From the NCBI RefSeq assembly GCF_003946025.1, contig NZ_RHNR01000010.1, positions 1-58,394 on the forward strand: a DNA stretch of 58,394 nt. Direction: 5' to 3'. The translations under genes and the position numbers were made by a program. The stretch is from Lacticaseibacillus songhuajiangensis (GTDB taxonomy: Bacteria; Bacillota; Bacilli; Lactobacillales; Lactobacillaceae). How positions within the stretch are numbered: the first letter of the stretch is position 1; every line of letters starts with the position of its first letter. The notes beneath the pieces were generated by a model. It saw only the letters and a list, made by a program, of their open reading frames with translations. It had not been told where the DNA came from and ran no database searches. This document shows positions 1 to 7,769 of the stretch, piece by piece.

Positions 1-75
1 CCTATGCATCTATTATACAACGATAACGGGTTAAGGAACTGTTACAGATAGCTTGGACAAATTATTCACCAGCCA

Positions 76-1017
76 CTACTTAATTTTCATCCCCACCAGC
101 ATCTGCTTGATGTTCCACTGCATCATGGCGTAGTAGGTGTCTCCGGTTTGCCCGCGTGGGGCGAGGGAGTCAGTGAAAATTTTGTCTTTAATTGGCAAGC
201 CGGTTTCGTGGCTGACTTTCTCCATGGATTTAGGCGAGACGGAGGTTTCGACGAACAACGCCTGCACGTCGCTGCTGCGAATTTTGCGGAGCACGGTCTG
301 CATTTGTTCGGGCGTGCCCTGGGCTTCGGTGTTCAGTTCCCAGATGTAAACGGGCGTGACGGCGTAGGCCTTGCCGAAGTACTTGAACGCCCCTTCGCTG
401 GTAACCAGCACCCGCGCGTTTTTCGGCACCGCTGCAAATTGCTGCTGGGTGCGCTTGTGCAGCCGGGTGAGCTTCTCAATATAGTCGGCGCTGCGGCGCT
501 CGTAGTAGGCCGCGTTAGCCGGGTCCTTGCGCACCAAGGCCTTGGTGATCGTGCGGACGTACTGCGCACCGTTGGCAAGGCTCAGCCAGGCGTGGGGATC
601 CTGCTCATTTTTGTTGGTGCTGAGATGCAGCGGGGTCACACCGGTACTAGCGGCGACCACATCATCGCCCCAGATTTTATGAGCGGAATTGATCAGCTTC
701 TTAAACCAGCCGCTGCCCCCAGTCTCCAGATTCAGACCGTTGTGGAAAATCAGGTCGGCCTGACCGGTTTCGGTGATGTCGCGCGGCTGCGGGTCGTATT
801 CATGCGGGTCGACGCCGCGTTTAACGATACTGTAGAGTTCGATGCGGTCGCCGCCGACCTGGGCCACCATGTCTTCCAGAATCGAGTTGGTCGTGACCAC
901 GCGCAGTTTGCCACTCGCGCTGCCGTCGACAGTTTCAGGCGTACGCTGCGTGAAGGCGACCACGCCCCAAACCGTGAACGCGAGGGCGATGATAGTCATG
1001 CTGAGACGTTTAAGCAT
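76..1017 (-). CDS. Manganese-type ABC transporter substrate-binding protein
   Basis: Extracytoplasmic metal-binding protein of the ZnuA/PsaA (SBP_bac_9) family, 313 aa. The four expected metal ligands are visible: H72 (DPHEYDP), H142 (DPHAWLS), E208 (TSEGAF) and D283 (FTDSLAP). The histidine-rich loop typical of zinc-specific ZnuA is absent, which with the operator upstream of the operon favours manganese. The N-terminus has a hydrophobic stretch (about residues 7-23) but no cysteine, so there is no lipobox; the protein is probably held by an uncleaved anchor or is released. Its start overlaps the permease stop by 8 bp, giving the order ATPase-permease-binding protein in one operon. Function is inferred from family and context; zinc or iron remain possible. 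Confidence 0.88.
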   Translation of the reverse strand: MLKRLSMTIIALAFTVWGVVAFTQRTPETVDGSASGKLRVVTTNSILEDMVAQVGGDRIELYSIVKRGVDPHEYDPQPRDITETGQADLIFHNGLNLETGGSGWFKKLINSAHKIWGDDVVAASTGVTPLHLSTNKNEQDPHAWLSLANGAQYVRTITKALVRKDPANAAYYERRSADYIEKLTRLHKRTQQQFAAVPKNARVLVTSEGAFKYFGKAYAVTPVYIWELNTEAQGTPEQMQTVLRKIRSSDVQALFVETSVSPKSMEKVSHETGLPIKDKIFTDSLAPRGQTGDTYYAMMQWNIKQMLVGMKIK

Positions 1018-1864
1018 GCTTGGCCTCCCGCCGCTTGATCAGCAGGCCTTGTTTGGGCGCGAGGAGGAAGGAAATCAGGAACATCCCCGCAGCCACAATC
1101 ACGATGGCCGGACCGGACGCCCAGTTGAAGGTGTAACTGAGGTAGAGCCCGACCGTGGATGCCAACACGCCAAAGCCAGCGGCCAGTGTCAACATGGTGC
1201 TCATGCGGTTGGTCCACATGAACGCGGTAGCGGCGGGTGTAATCAGCATCGCCACTACCAAGATGATGCCGACGGTTTGCAGCGCGGAGACCGTAACGAG
1301 GGTGAGCACGAGCATCAGGCTGTAGTGCATCAGCTGCGTGTTCAGTCCGTACGTCTGGGCAAAAGTCGGGTCAAAGGAGCTGATGAGCAGCTCTTTATAG
1401 AAGATGACCACAAACAGCACCGCGATGCACAGCACGATGACCGTGGTAATCATGTCGCCATTGCTGACGGCGAGGACGTTCCCGAACAGAATATGGTGCA
1501 GGTTCGTTGCGCTACCAGCTAGCGAGATGAGGATAAACCCCAGGGCGTAGAATGCGCTGAAGACTACGCCGATGGCCGTGTCGTTCTTGAGTTTACTGTG
1601 TGTCGACACGAAACCAATAATCAGCGCGGCCAGGATGCCGAACACGGAGGCACCAATCAGAATGTTGATTCCGAGAATATAGGCGACCGCCACACCGGGC
1701 AGTACCGCGTGGGAAATGGCGTCACCCATGAGCGACATGCCGCGTAGAATGATGAAGCTCCCAATCAGGCCGCTCATGATGCCGACCATGGTTGAGGTGA
1801 TGAGGGCACTTTGCAAGAAGTCGTACTTGCTGAGCGCCGCAATGAAAGTGGCAATACTATGCAT
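1010..1864 (-). CDS. Manganese-type ABC transporter permease
   Basis: Integral membrane permease of the ABC-3 (ZnuB/MntC) family, about 284 aa with repeated hydrophobic segments (beginning MHSIATFIAAL). The start at 1864 is chosen because AAAGGCGGTG precedes it at good spacing. The frame is open further upstream, but that part lies inside the ATPase gene and has unconvincing composition. It overlaps the upstream ATPase by 8 bp and the downstream binding protein by 8 bp, indicating translational coupling. It forms the channel for the divalent metal delivered by the neighbouring binding protein. Confidence 0.9.
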   Translation of the reverse strand: MHSIATFIAALSKYDFLQSALITSTMVGIMSGLIGSFIILRGMSLMGDAISHAVLPGVAVAYILGINILIGASVFGILAALIIGFVSTHSKLKNDTAIGVVFSAFYALGFILISLAGSATNLHHILFGNVLAVSNGDMITTVIVLCIAVLFVVIFYKELLISSFDPTFAQTYGLNTQLMHYSLMLVLTLVTVSALQTVGIILVVAMLITPAATAFMWTNRMSTMLTLAAGFGVLASTVGLYLSYTFNWASGPAIVIVAAGMFLISFLLAPKQGLLIKRREAKHA

Positions 1865-2600
1865 ATTGATCACCGCCTTTTGTAAACAGCAAAGCAGAGA
1901 GGTCCGAGCTGAACGTCCGCTCAATGTTGGCCGCGGTGTAGGTTGCGGCAACGGGACCACTAGCCATCAGTCCGTGGTTCAAGATGACCAAATCGTCGAA
2001 GTACGCGGACACTTTGTTCAGGTCGTGGTGGACGACAATCACGGTCTTGCCGGCGTCGCGCCACTCGTGCAAAACGGTCATAATTTGCTGTTCACTATGC
2101 ATGTCGATCCCGACAAAAGGTTCATCAAGAATGACCAGGTCAGCATCCTGGGCAATGGCACGGGCCACGAAGACCCGCTGCAATTGCCCACCGGATAAGC
2201 CGCCAATCTGCCGATTGCGGAATGCGCTCAAGTTCACACGTTCAAGGGCCGCTAAAGCGCGCTGGTGCTCGCGCTTTCCGGGGCTCTTGAACAGGCCAAG
2301 CTGGGCGTAGGTTCCGCTGAGGACGAAGTCGAAAACATTAATGGGAAAACTCAGGTCCAGATCATTGTGCTGCTCAACGTAGGCAATATTCCCGCGTTGT
2401 TTGCTGAGCGCCTGTCCGCAGAACGTGGCGGTGCCGCGCTGCGTCTTGATCAGGCCCAGAGCGCCCTTGATCATGGTTGATTTACCGGCACCGTTGGGGC
2501 CGATAATCCCGGTGATTCTGCCGTTCGCAAATGTTACTGATAAATCAGTAAAAATTGGCGCGGCGGAGTATCCCACCGAGAGATTACGAATCTCAAGCAA
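1857..2600 (-). CDS. Manganese-type ABC transporter ATP-binding protein
   Basis: ATPase subunit, 247 aa, of a metal ABC importer. Walker A is GPNGAGKST (residues 34-42), the ABC signature is LSGGQLQR and Walker B is LVILDEP. An AAAAGGAGG site lies just upstream of the ATG. It is the first gene of the three-gene metal-uptake operon and follows an intergenic region with a palindrome typical of MntR/DtxR-family repressors, so repression by manganese is likely. Confidence 0.92.
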   Translation of the reverse strand: MLEIRNLSVGYSAAPIFTDLSVTFANGRITGIIGPNGAGKSTMIKGALGLIKTQRGTATFCGQALSKQRGNIAYVEQHNDLDLSFPINVFDFVLSGTYAQLGLFKSPGKREHQRALAALERVNLSAFRNRQIGGLSGGQLQRVFVARAIAQDADLVILDEPFVGIDMHSEQQIMTVLHEWRDAGKTVIVVHHDLNKVSAYFDDLVILNHGLMASGPVAATYTAANIERTFSSDLSALLFTKGGDQYA

Positions 2601-2679
2601 AATGATCCCTCCTTTTAGGTGCGTCTAACTTATGCTCTACTATTAGGCTACTGGGTTTGTACTGGAAAAGCAAGCTTAT

Positions 2680-2697
2680 TTTTAGGAATGCCTAAAA
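2680..2697. promoter_or_regulatory. Candidate MntR/DtxR-family operator
   Basis: TTTTAGGAATGCCTAAAA is an inverted repeat of TTTTAGG and CCTAAAA with a 4-bp centre. This form is typical of manganese-responsive DtxR-family operators in Firmicutes. It lies about 80 bp upstream of the metal transporter operon. Related half-sites (TTAGG) occur at about 2616, 2643 and 2714. Binding is inferred. Confidence 0.6.
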
Positions 2698-2743
2698 CCA
2701 TCAATGACTAATGATTAGGTAGATCGTTTTTAGCTACGAACGC

Positions 2744-2772
2744 TTGTTTGCAAGTTGCTTTTGCGCTACACT
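2744..2772 (+). promoter_or_regulatory. Predicted promoter of the 2807 gene
   Basis: TTGTTT and TACACT separated by 17 bp, 35 bp upstream of the start at 2807. Confidence 0.45.
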
Positions 2773-2806
2773 GTTAGAGCATATTTTCTGGAAAGGATCC
2801 TGATTC

Positions 2807-4033
2807 ATGGAAGTTTTCACGCTCACCGCTCAATCCCGCGCCGCCATCTGGGCGCAACTGACTGATGACCAACTCGCAGTTTTGGCCAAATATACGCTCT
2901 ACGCGAGCAAGTCGCAGCTCTTCAATGACATTTACGCGCGCGGTGCGCGCTGGCGGTTCGTGGGGGTGAACATTGACTACCACTGGGAGCAAAAGCCCCG
3001 TGATTTGCGTCAATTTCCGCATTACCACTGTCAGTGCGGGCGCATCGTGAAGAATCAGTATGTGCTTGAAGCAGTCGCCGCGCCGCACCAGCGCATCTAT
3101 CTGGGCGTCACGCATTTTGTACAGGAGCTGGGAATTCCTGCGGCGGTAGCCAGTGAGGTGCGCAAACGGGTCAACACGATTCAGATGTACATGGATGAGG
3201 TGCTGACCTACTACAAGTGGGGGCGCCGCTTTCCGGCAGAACGCTACACACGCGGGCGGGCGCTCGGTGCCTTCAGCGATGACGGGGCGTTTGCGGCCAA
3301 GTTGGCGGACTTTGCGCGGGCGAATTTTCCCTTGTTTCACCTAGATCAGCAGCGTTTTGAGCAGCGGCTACTGCGAGTGCAGAACAAAGCGGCTAAGCCA
3401 GTCGCCGCGCCCGTGAAACAGACGTCGGCAACGGCGCCGGCAGCAACGGTGGCTACTCCCGCAAAAACCGCATTACCAGGTGACGCGCTGCGGCTAATCG
3501 CCCGTTTTTGTGCTTGCAGCGTGTCCGACCTGCGCCGTCACTTGCAGCGGACGCCGGAACGCGACTTGTTTTTGCTCGCGCTAGCGGCGGATTGCGGCAT
3601 TGATGTGCACAGCAGTCATCCGCAATTGACGGCAGTGTTGGCGCATCTGCGGCAGAAAACACTCAGTGCGGATACTACGCGCATTTTGCACAGTACAGTT
3701 CGGCGGACGGCCGCGTGGGTGCGCCGCGAGCAGGCACTGCTCATCCGCTTACTTGAGCACAACTGGGCGGCAGCGGGCACCAGGGCCGGCCGCACCCAGA
3801 TGCGTAAAATTCTGCTCCAGAACGCGGCGAACCAGCGCCGCAAGCATAATTTGCGGACGACCCAGATTGCGCGTTACCAGGAAGAATTGGCCAAGCGCGT
3901 CGCCACCCAGTTCGCCCGCGTCCAGCAAAGCGGTGCAGACACCGACGCTAAATTCAGCTTGGATTGGCAGTACACGCTCCAGCGCCTGCAAGAGCGCACT
4001 TTGTACGAAGTGGGGAGCGGCAGACTGGGGTAA
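2807..4033 (+). CDS. Uncharacterised protein with a cysteine/histidine cluster
   Basis: 408-aa soluble protein that I do not recognise. Around residues 70-77 it has HYHCQCGR, a CxC/His cluster that could bind zinc. A flexible Ala/Pro/Thr-rich linker (about 200-230) separates an N-terminal part from a C-terminal part rich in Arg, Gln and Leu with probable helices. The start has AAAGGA nine bases upstream. It is transcribed divergently from the manganese importer and stands alone. No function is proposed; the basic C-terminus and Cys/His motif would fit nucleic-acid binding, but that is speculation. Confidence 0.75.
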   Translation: MEVFTLTAQSRAAIWAQLTDDQLAVLAKYTLYASKSQLFNDIYARGARWRFVGVNIDYHWEQKPRDLRQFPHYHCQCGRIVKNQYVLEAVAAPHQRIYLGVTHFVQELGIPAAVASEVRKRVNTIQMYMDEVLTYYKWGRRFPAERYTRGRALGAFSDDGAFAAKLADFARANFPLFHLDQQRFEQRLLRVQNKAAKPVAAPVKQTSATAPAATVATPAKTALPGDALRLIARFCACSVSDLRRHLQRTPERDLFLLALAADCGIDVHSSHPQLTAVLAHLRQKTLSADTTRILHSTVRRTAAWVRREQALLIRLLEHNWAAAGTRAGRTQMRKILLQNAANQRRKHNLRTTQIARYQEELAKRVATQFARVQQSGADTDAKFSLDWQYTLQRLQERTLYEVGSGRLG

Positions 4034-4039
4034 CTCGCA

Positions 4040-4069
4040 TTGGACTCTCTGGCGGTGAATACGTATAAT
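4040..4069 (+). promoter_or_regulatory. Predicted promoter of the histidine phosphatase gene
   Basis: TTGGAC, 18-bp spacer, TATAAT; 41 bp upstream of the ATG at 4111. Confidence 0.55.
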
Positions 4070-4110
4070 AGACTATTATTAAGCGCTTACCAAAAGGAGA
4101 ATTATTCACT

Positions 4111-4716
4111 ATGGATTTAGTTATCGTTCGGCATAGTATTAGTGTTTCCAACAGTGCAGACTTGATTTCTGGACAGAGTAATGACGTGTCACTGTCAGAT
4201 AAGGGCATCGAGTACGCCCAGAAGGTCCGTCAGGCCTACGATTGGGACCGTTTTGACGCCGTCTACGTGAGCCCAATGCTACGCACTCGGCAGACCGCCG
4301 CGATTTTGACCAACCACCGCGCCGATATTCAGCTGGATCCGCGGCTAATGGAAATGGACTTCGGGGATTGGGACGGCACTTCAGCGGACCCAATTCGCGT
4401 TGCGCACCCGGATGCTTTTGACTACTCGGGGATGTTTAACGGTAACTACTCCAAGTACGCGCCGAATGCGGAAAGCTACCCAGACCTCATCCGCCGCAGT
4501 AACGCTTTCCTCAAGGACATTGAAGCCAAGCACCCCAAGGATTCGGTGCTGGTGGTGGCGCATGGCCTGACAATTCGCGCACTGTTTGCGGCCGCCACAT
4601 TGTCGGACGTGTACAACTTCACCGCGGTGTACAACGTGGCGTTCAACGAGATGCACCTGGACCACAAGGATAACTTCCGGGCACGAATCATGCACTTTAA
4701 TGAACGGCTGGTATAA
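4111..4716 (+). CDS. Histidine phosphatase (phosphoglycerate-mutase-like) family protein
   Basis: 201-aa member of the branch-1 histidine phosphatase superfamily, a cytosolic phosphomonoesterase or mutase acting through a phospho-histidine. The N-terminal catalytic motif reads VIVRHSISVSN (normally RHGxTxxN), so the motif glycine is serine here. The downstream arginine (RTRQTA), glutamate (EMDFGDWDG) and second catalytic histidine (VVAHGLTIR) are present. AAAAGGAGA precedes the start, a promoter lies just upstream and an intrinsic terminator follows, so it is probably monocistronic. Substrate cannot be told from sequence. Confidence 0.85.
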   Translation: MDLVIVRHSISVSNSADLISGQSNDVSLSDKGIEYAQKVRQAYDWDRFDAVYVSPMLRTRQTAAILTNHRADIQLDPRLMEMDFGDWDGTSADPIRVAHPDAFDYSGMFNGNYSKYAPNAESYPDLIRRSNAFLKDIEAKHPKDSVLVVAHGLTIRALFAAATLSDVYNFTAVYNVAFNEMHLDHKDNFRARIMHFNERLV

Positions 4717-4726
4717 AAGTAGCTAG

Positions 4727-4753
4727 AAGGCGACGTGAAGACGTCGCCTTTTG
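4727..4753 (+). terminator. Intrinsic terminator
   Basis: AAGGCGACGT-GAAG-ACGTCGCCTT followed by TTT, just after the histidine phosphatase gene. Confidence 0.8.
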
Positions 4754-4770
4754 TGTATAAATGCACATAA

Positions 4771-4799
4771 TTGATGTACGTCATCATGTACGCTATAAT
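4771..4799 (+). promoter_or_regulatory. Toxin-antitoxin promoter with internal repeats
   Basis: TTGATG, 17-bp spacer, TATAAT. The spacer contains TGTAC twice around GTCATCA, and GATGATGA repeats follow, so an antitoxin operator overlapping the promoter is plausible. Confidence 0.65.
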
Positions 4800-4874
4800 C
4801 AGCGTGATGATGAGACATTTCCATTAAGTTCATCGATGTTGTTGTCGAGTAAGCATAGAATTGGAGGGAAATTC

Positions 4875-5135
4875 ATGACAGAAATTACAACCCCTACAAA
4901 TGCACGCGCAAATTTGTTCAAACTAATTCAAAGTACTAATCGTAATGCGACACCAATCATCATTGCGGGAGCGGATGATTCAAAGAGTGCGGTACTGATG
5001 AGCAAACGCGATTACGACGCGCAACAAGAAACCATGGCATTGTTGCTGAATGGGCAGATTCAAGACGCGCTTAACCGTGAAGGCGAAGAAGCGGTTGATT
5101 TAGACGAAATGATTCGGGAATTAGACAATGAGTGA
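4875..5135 (+). CDS. Antitoxin, Phd/YefM-like
   Basis: 86-aa protein (MTEITTPTNARANLFKLI...), typical of the YefM/Phd antitoxin fold: an N-terminal dimer/DNA-binding part and an acidic C-terminal tail (EEAVDLDEMIRELDNE) that would wrap and neutralise the toxin. The start at 4875 is chosen for TTGGAGGGAA upstream; the frame is open further upstream without a ribosome site. The stop overlaps the toxin start by 8 bp. Expected to repress its own promoter as a complex with the toxin. Confidence 0.85.
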   Translation: MTEITTPTNARANLFKLIQSTNRNATPIIIAGADDSKSAVLMSKRDYDAQQETMALLLNGQIQDALNREGEEAVDLDEMIRELDNE

Positions 5136-5436
5136 GTGGACAGTTCGCATTCAACCCAGTGCGAAAACAGGGCTGCGAAAACTTTTGAAAAGTCCGCTGC
5201 GTAGTAAGTTCTTTGAGATCAAAGCAGTTCTTGAATCTGATTCGTATGATCCAAGTCAAAAATTTGAGAAATTAACACCGCCTGCCGCAGGTTTCTACTC
5301 AAGACGGCTGAACGTGCAACACCGCGTCGTGTACAAGATTAATCCTGAAGAAAAACTAGTAGTGATTTATTCTTGCTGGGGACACTATGATGGCCGGTTA
5401 CTATTTACTGGAAAAACAAAGACAGAAAGAAATTAG
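5128..5436 (+). CDS. Txe/YoeB-family toxin (ribosome-dependent mRNA endonuclease)
   Basis: 102-aa RelE-superfamily toxin of the YoeB branch, which cleaves mRNA in the ribosomal A site. Visible hallmarks are GFYSRRLNVQHRVVYKI (arginines about 59-60) and the C-terminal SCWGHY with the catalytic His-Tyr pair about 86-87. About 15 residues follow that motif (DGRLLFTGKTKTERN), slightly longer than the compact family members. It is translationally coupled to the antitoxin. Its TAG stop lies inside the left arm of the long terminator hairpin at 5432-5489. Confidence 0.88.
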   Translation: MSEWTVRIQPSAKTGLRKLLKSPLRSKFFEIKAVLESDSYDPSQKFEKLTPPAAGFYSRRLNVQHRVVYKINPEEKLVVIYSCWGHYDGRLLFTGKTKTERN

Positions 5437-5489
5437 TGACACACAAAGGGCGGGCCTCCATGGAGGCTCGCCCTTTGTGTGTCACTAAT
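5432..5489. terminator. Long bidirectional terminator hairpin
   Basis: Two 29-nt arms with almost no loop (ATTAGTGACACACAAAGGGC... pairing with its complement), one G-U pair and no true mismatch. It separates the convergent toxin gene and MetE-like gene and includes the toxin stop codon. Confidence 0.8.
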
Positions 5490-5496
5490 GCTTAAT

Positions 5497-6660
5497 TTAT
5501 TCAGCCGTCACGCCTGCCCAGTATTCAGCAGCAAGCCGCTGGCCCTGGTCAATTTTGGCCCACTGCTCAGCAGCGGTGAGTTCATTACCGCCGTCGCAGG
5601 AGGCAAAACCGCATTGGTGGGACAGGTAGAGCCGGTCCTTGCCCAAAATCGCGCTGGCTTTATCGAGCAGGCGCAGGGCGCGGGCTTCGTCATCAAGCGT
5701 CTTAGTCTTGCTGGAGAGCACCCCGAGCACGACCTCAACGTTTGGCCGGTCCTGCAGCGCCTGAAGGGCGGTGATGTCGCCGGCACGGTCGTCGTCCCAT
5801 TCAAGGAAGAAGCGGTCGTAGTGCTGGTCGTGCAGGAACTTTTGCGCGATGGCGGCGTAGGAACCACCGGCTGCGTGGCGGCTGGCGTAGTTGCCGCGGC
5901 AGTTGTGGGTCCAGACCTTTAGGCCGAGCTCGTGACCGTAATCGGCAACCGCGTTGTTGACGGCGACGAACTCGTCGGCGAGGTCTTCGATGCCGCCGTT
6001 ACCTTCAGCGAAGAAGCTCTTGTCGTTGTCATCCGCAAACAGTTCCCAGAGGCAATCGTCAAACTGGATGATTTCACCGCCAGCGGCCTTGTAGTCGCTT
6101 AGGAATTCCTTGTAGGCGTTGATGAGGCCGGCCTTGAGATTTTCAGCGGTCTTGTACACCTGGTCTTCGCCGTAGAGGTGGTTGAAAACGGACAGTTCGG
6201 TGAAGGCGTGGGCCGCACCCCAGACCGTGGTCTTGACTGCCGTGTCGCCAGCTTCGGCTTTGAGCTGCTTGAAGATGTCGATGAAGTGGTGGTTCTTGCC
6301 GGACAGTGGGGCGGTGATGCGGATGCCGATGTCCTTGCGCGTTTCGAAGTTACCGCCGTCGTGATCTTCAAAAGTGTAACCGTGGTCCGCAATGTAGCGC
6401 TCGATGCCGGTGAAGCCCCAGAGGAAGTCCAGGTGCCACATTGACTTGCTGTATTCGCCATCGGTCAGGACATCGATGCCGTGCGCCTTCTCTTCAGCAA
6501 TGACCTGCTTAATGTCTGCCGCCTCAGTTTCCTGGTAGCCAGGAAAGGCGTCGTAGAAGGGGTACTGAATGTCGTCGCGATGTTCAATCTGGTCCTTGTA
6601 GCTGAGCAAGTTAGCTGGGCGCAATAGTGAGCCCACAATCTGAAAACGTGAATTGGTCAT
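5497..6660 (-). CDS. MetE C-terminal-like (YxjG/YxjH-type) methionine synthase
   Basis: 387-aa protein matching the zinc-dependent catalytic barrel of cobalamin-independent methionine synthase without the N-terminal half, as in Bacillus YxjG/YxjH. Candidate zinc ligands are the His and Cys of THNCRGNY and the Cys of SHQCGFAS near the C-terminus. FDDCLWELF and LEWDDDRAGD fit the substrate site. GGAGG precedes the start. The divergent LysR gene 121 bp away is the likely regulator, suggesting control by methionine or homocysteine status. The methyl donor is uncertain for this subfamily. Confidence 0.85.
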   Translation of the reverse strand: MTNSRFQIVGSLLRPANLLSYKDQIEHRDDIQYPFYDAFPGYQETEAADIKQVIAEEKAHGIDVLTDGEYSKSMWHLDFLWGFTGIERYIADHGYTFEDHDGGNFETRKDIGIRITAPLSGKNHHFIDIFKQLKAEAGDTAVKTTVWGAAHAFTELSVFNHLYGEDQVYKTAENLKAGLINAYKEFLSDYKAAGGEIIQFDDCLWELFADDNDKSFFAEGNGGIEDLADEFVAVNNAVADYGHELGLKVWTHNCRGNYASRHAAGGSYAAIAQKFLHDQHYDRFFLEWDDDRAGDITALQALQDRPNVEVVLGVLSSKTKTLDDEARALRLLDKASAILGKDRLYLSHQCGFASCDGGNELTAAEQWAKIDQGQRLAAEYWAGVTAE

Positions 6661-6740
6661 AAGTTGGTTCCTCCGTGTCGTTTGTTGTTGAGATTATTCT
6701 AAGCGAATTCTGACAAAATAGATAATTCTTGATTACTAGA

Positions 6741-6749
6741 TGCTATAAT
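6741..6749 (+). promoter_or_regulatory. Extended -10 of the LysR gene
   Basis: TGCTATAAT, an extended -10 element 33 bp upstream of the LysR ATG. No good -35 is visible. Confidence 0.45.
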
Positions 6750-6781
6750 AGGTAGCGACTATAACACGGAGGACGTGCAAA

Positions 6782-7705
6782 ATGCGGATTCAACAACTGG
6801 AGTACCTTGAAAAAATTGCCGAGACTGGCTCCATCAACGAAGCGGCCAAGCAACTGTTTATCAGTCAACCGTCGCTGTCGCAGGCGATGAAGGAGCTGGA
6901 AAAGGAGTACGGCGTGCAGCTGTTCTACCGTAGTCGGGGCGGTATTACGCTGACTGATGCGGGGCGGGAGTTCATCAACTACTCGCGCGGGGTGCTTGAC
7001 CAGGTGAACTTGCTCAACGAGCATTTTGGCCAGGGCACTGTTCGTAAGCGCGTGTTCAGTGTGTCGGCGCAACATTACGCCTTCGTGGTGCACGCCTTCG
7101 TTGAACTCGTGAAGGAAATCGGCGGCGACGAGTACCAGTTCACGCTGCGCGAAACGCAGACCCAGAACGTACTCGATGACATCCAGTCGCTCAAAAGCGA
7201 GCTCGGCGTCATCTACTTGAATAAGTTCAACCGTACGGTGATGTTGCGGCTGATTGCGGAAAAGGATCTCGAGTTCGTGCCGCTGTTCCAAGCCCAGCCG
7301 CACGTTTTTGTGGGCCGTGATAACCCGCTGACCAAGAAAAAGCGCATCACCCTTGATGATCTGACGGATTATCCCTACCTGTCATACGAGCAGGGGGATA
7401 CGAACTCCTTCTATTTCTCTGAGGAAATCCTCAGTACCCTGCACCACAAGAAGCACATCCAGATTAGCGATCGTGCGACCATCTTCAACCTGATGGTCGG
7501 GCTGGATGGCTACACGATTAGTTCGGGGATTATTAGTAGTGAGCTGAACGACGAGAAGATTGTCGCCATTCCGCTGGACGTTGATGATTCGATGACGCTG
7601 GGCTACTTGCGCCACAAGAAGATGGAGCTGAGCGACACGGCGGAGCGGTACTTGGATATGTTGAAGGAGCATATTCGCGGGTATGGGTTTGAAATTGAGG
7701 AATAA
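6782..7705 (+). CDS. LysR-family transcriptional regulator
   Basis: 307 aa, the usual LysR length. The N-terminal winged helix-turn-helix is clear (MRIQQLEYLEKIAETGSINEAAKQLF, then ISQPSLSQAMKELEKEYG), followed by a periplasmic-binding-protein-like effector domain. GGAGG lies upstream. It is divergent from the MetE-like gene, the standard arrangement for a LysR regulator and its target, so regulation of methionine synthesis is the best guess. Confidence 0.9.
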   Translation: MRIQQLEYLEKIAETGSINEAAKQLFISQPSLSQAMKELEKEYGVQLFYRSRGGITLTDAGREFINYSRGVLDQVNLLNEHFGQGTVRKRVFSVSAQHYAFVVHAFVELVKEIGGDEYQFTLRETQTQNVLDDIQSLKSELGVIYLNKFNRTVMLRLIAEKDLEFVPLFQAQPHVFVGRDNPLTKKKRITLDDLTDYPYLSYEQGDTNSFYFSEEILSTLHHKKHIQISDRATIFNLMVGLDGYTISSGIISSELNDEKIVAIPLDVDDSMTLGYLRHKKMELSDTAERYLDMLKEHIRGYGFEIEE

Positions 7706-7709
7706 AAAT

Positions 7710-7758
7710 AGAACGTCCCAGGTGGTCAGCACAATAATGCCGCTATCTGGGGCGTTCT
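7710..7758. terminator. Convergent terminator
   Basis: AGAACGTCCCAG pairs with CTGGGGCGTTCT (one G-U). The T-rich side (ATTTTTATT) is on the minus strand, so it mainly serves the baeRF-like gene. Confidence 0.65.
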
Positions 7759-7769
7759 GTTAGTTTCGT

